Shown one piece after another: positions 32,960-34,119 of a DNA stretch of 34,119 nucleotides. Position numbers and translations under genes: made by a program. The notes under the pieces were generated by a model. That model did no database searches. It saw only the letters and a list, made by a program, of their open reading frames with translations, and was not told where the DNA came from. Within the stretch, counting starts at the first letter, position 1; the number at the start of each line of letters is the position of its first letter. This DNA is from CALCNS01 sp964425745. GTDB lineage: Bacteria; Bacillota; JAAYKD01. The stretch is taken from assembly GCA_964425745.1 (NCBI GenBank), contig CAYRNW010000027.1, forward strand, positions 1 to 34,119, given 5' to 3'.

Positions 32960-33044
32960 ACCTCTGTGGCTTGAAGAAGCATTACATTGGTAGTGGTTTG
33001 CGTAAAAGCTCAATAAACCTGGGCGGCTAGGGTATAATCGGCAG

Positions 33045-33458
33045 TTATATCCATAGGAGTTGTGTATTTGCTTCTTCTACTTCAAAATTATCGTTAATGG
33101 ATGCCAATGAGACCAAGATGGAGTTTAATAATGGAAGGAAGTCGCCAATGTGCGTGGTGGTTTGGCGCATATCTACAGAGAGTAGGTCTTGGAAACAAGA
33201 AGGTATGACGAGGATTCGCTCTTCCTCCGCGCAGCAGAGCATGGCGGTTGTGACTTGCTCCGGTGTGTAGGCATTGCCAGTTATGGCAAATAACGCTTGT
33301 GCGTAATCGGGGGAATAGTAAGGAAAGCTTCCCCATGTTTTCAAGGCGCAGGCAAGAATAAACGCCTCAAACTCCTCCGCATGAAACGAAGGAGTATGAG
33401 ACGTAATAAAATTTTCGAGGGCGGTATACTCGTTTTTAAGTTGTTGGTATTTGTCCAA
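33045..33458 (-). CDS. Unknown protein, probable second gene of the YbjQ-like operon
   Basis: I do not recognise this protein. The open frame runs from 33581 (178 residues), but that ATG lies within the upstream gene and has no ribosome binding site. A TTG at 33456-33458 has CCAAGGAG 8 bases upstream and gives about 137 residues. ATG 33480-33482 is a third option. The product is mostly helical (KYQQLKNEYTALENFITS, then FEAFILACALKTWG) with a Cys-Cys pair (AMLCCAEEERI). No catalytic motif is visible. It is transcribed with the YbjQ-like gene and converges on the ImmA-like gene. Confidence 0.55.
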   Translation of the reverse strand: MDKYQQLKNEYTALENFITSHTPSFHAEEFEAFILACALKTWGSFPYYSPDYAQALFAITGNAYTPEQVTTAMLCCAEEERILVIPSCFQDLLSVDMRQTTTHIGDFLPLLNSILVSLASINDNFEVEEANTQLLWI

Positions 33459-33555
33459 AGCGGTCACTCCTTGGAAAGGCATTCCACCTGTGCATTCATC
33501 TTGTGTGGGTTCAGTTAAGAAAGTGTAGGAGTAATCGATGCACCTTGATAGCTTA

Positions 33556-33942
33556 TTAAACAAACCGAACCGCGGTGCCATACATTTGCATATAGAAGAA
33601 TGTAAATCCGTTTGTATCTAGGTCAATATCTTGATGCATGCTGATTATAGCATCAGCATGAAGAATTGCGGCACGTTTCTTAAGCTCTTGAATCGCAATA
33701 TAGAATGCTTTTTCAAAATCACTTTGGCCCACAGAGTATTCGCCATATAAGAATCCCCAGTCCGATCTCTCCTCCGACAATGCTCCATTATTCTTTAATT
33801 GCTGTAATTCTTTGGAATATTGAGTAACTAATACACTGAGAGCACTACTAAAAATCCCCTTGTTCGATACTTGAAAATACACCGGTCCAATCACTTCGTA
33901 ATCCCTTTTTAAGTCTCCTGTGGTTACAATAATGTCACTCAT
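33556..33942 (-). CDS. YbjQ-like (heavy-metal-binding/UPF0145-type) protein
   Basis: This 128-residue protein resembles the YbjQ fold. The N-terminal IIVTTGDLKRDYEVIGPVYF matches the usual start of the family. A helical middle follows, then KKRAAILHADAIISM and a beta C-terminus (YMQMYGTAVRF) as in YbjQ proteins. Canonical members form pentamers; metal binding is not proven for most. The ATG has GGAGAGG 6 bases upstream. Its upstream region runs into the right copy of the 49-bp inverted repeat, mirroring the HicB gene at the other end. Function is unknown. Confidence 0.65.
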   Translation of the reverse strand: MSDIIVTTGDLKRDYEVIGPVYFQVSNKGIFSSALSVLVTQYSKELQQLKNNGALSEERSDWGFLYGEYSVGQSDFEKAFYIAIQELKKRAAILHADAIISMHQDIDLDTNGFTFFYMQMYGTAVRFV

Positions 33943-34067
33943 CCTAATCCTCTCCTTTTTTGATTTTCTCTAGACTTATTTCTTCTCTTTCAAACTTGGG
34001 AACCATTCCTGTAGTATGAAGTACAGATAACTTACTATTAAACACGATGTTTCATATACTCACTCCA

Positions 34068-34116
34068 CCTAGTATAATAATGTCATAGCCAATAAGACTG
34101 GCTATGCAGGTTTCAA
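34068..34116 (-). repeat. Right copy of 49-bp inverted repeat at window ends
   Basis: This is an exact reverse complement of bases 1-49, including the internal hairpin. Only AGC (34117-34119) follows before the window ends. Joining the two ends would give one palindrome of 49-bp arms with a 3-nt centre. Confidence 0.85.
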
Positions 34117-34119
34117 AGC

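Noticed and set aside
1..34119. The whole window as a circular plasmid or phage because of matching ends
   Set aside because: The matching ends are inverted rather than direct, and groEL, tsaB/D/E, radA, pssA and metH are chromosomal housekeeping genes; no replication or virion genes are present.

Overview
This window looks like a chromosomal segment of a Bacillota (low-GC Gram-positive, Clostridia-like) bacterium. The evidence is groES-groEL under a CIRCE operator, a SAM-I riboswitch ahead of methionine genes, strong AGGAGG-type ribosome binding sites with frequent GTG/TTG starts, consensus sigma-A promoters, and secreted proteins with Gram-positive signal peptides. The two window ends carry the same 49-bp sequence in inverted orientation. 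This could be a genomic repeat at which the assembly broke.

Layout. 1-1.3 kb: a HicB-type antitoxin with a SecB-like chaperone, then a frameshifted integrase remnant. 1.4-3.5 kb: groEL and groES (minus strand). 3.5-7.5 kb: 5-formyl-THF cyclo-ligase, tsaD, rimI and a secreted coiled-coil protein (minus). 7.6-11.9 kb: a SAM-I riboswitch controlling a split cobalamin methionine synthase (reactivation protein, then metH lacking that domain) and metF (plus). 12.0-18.4 kb: a tightly packed minus-strand operon radA - pssA - mutL-like ASKHA ATPase - KOW/barrel-sandwich protein - tsaE - tsaB. The tRNA t6A genes tsaD and tsaB/tsaE therefore lie in two operons about 7 kb apart.

18.4-34 kb is an accessory, mostly AT-richer region resembling a defence or stress island. 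In order it holds: an AbiE-type nucleotidyltransferase toxin/antitoxin pair with a promoter flanked by two inverted repeats; the C-terminal remnant of a type III restriction enzyme; a two-gene operon of coiled-coil proteins with glycine-zipper hydrophobic blocks; a five-gene cluster led by a soluble FtsH-like AAA+ zinc protease and a WYL regulator with three unrecognised proteins; a secreted Ig-like protein; a Cas4-like/DEDD nuclease fusion (DUF2779-like); a decayed small gene; an XRE regulator with an ImmA/IrrE metallopeptidase; an unknown protein and a YbjQ-like protein.

The best candidates for an undescribed system are the AAA+ protease-WYL cluster (about 23.98-28.05 kb) and the adjacent two-gene glycine-zipper operon (21.47-23.82 kb). 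Neither matches a named system I can recognise from sequence alone. No tRNA, rRNA, CRISPR array or intact transposase was seen.
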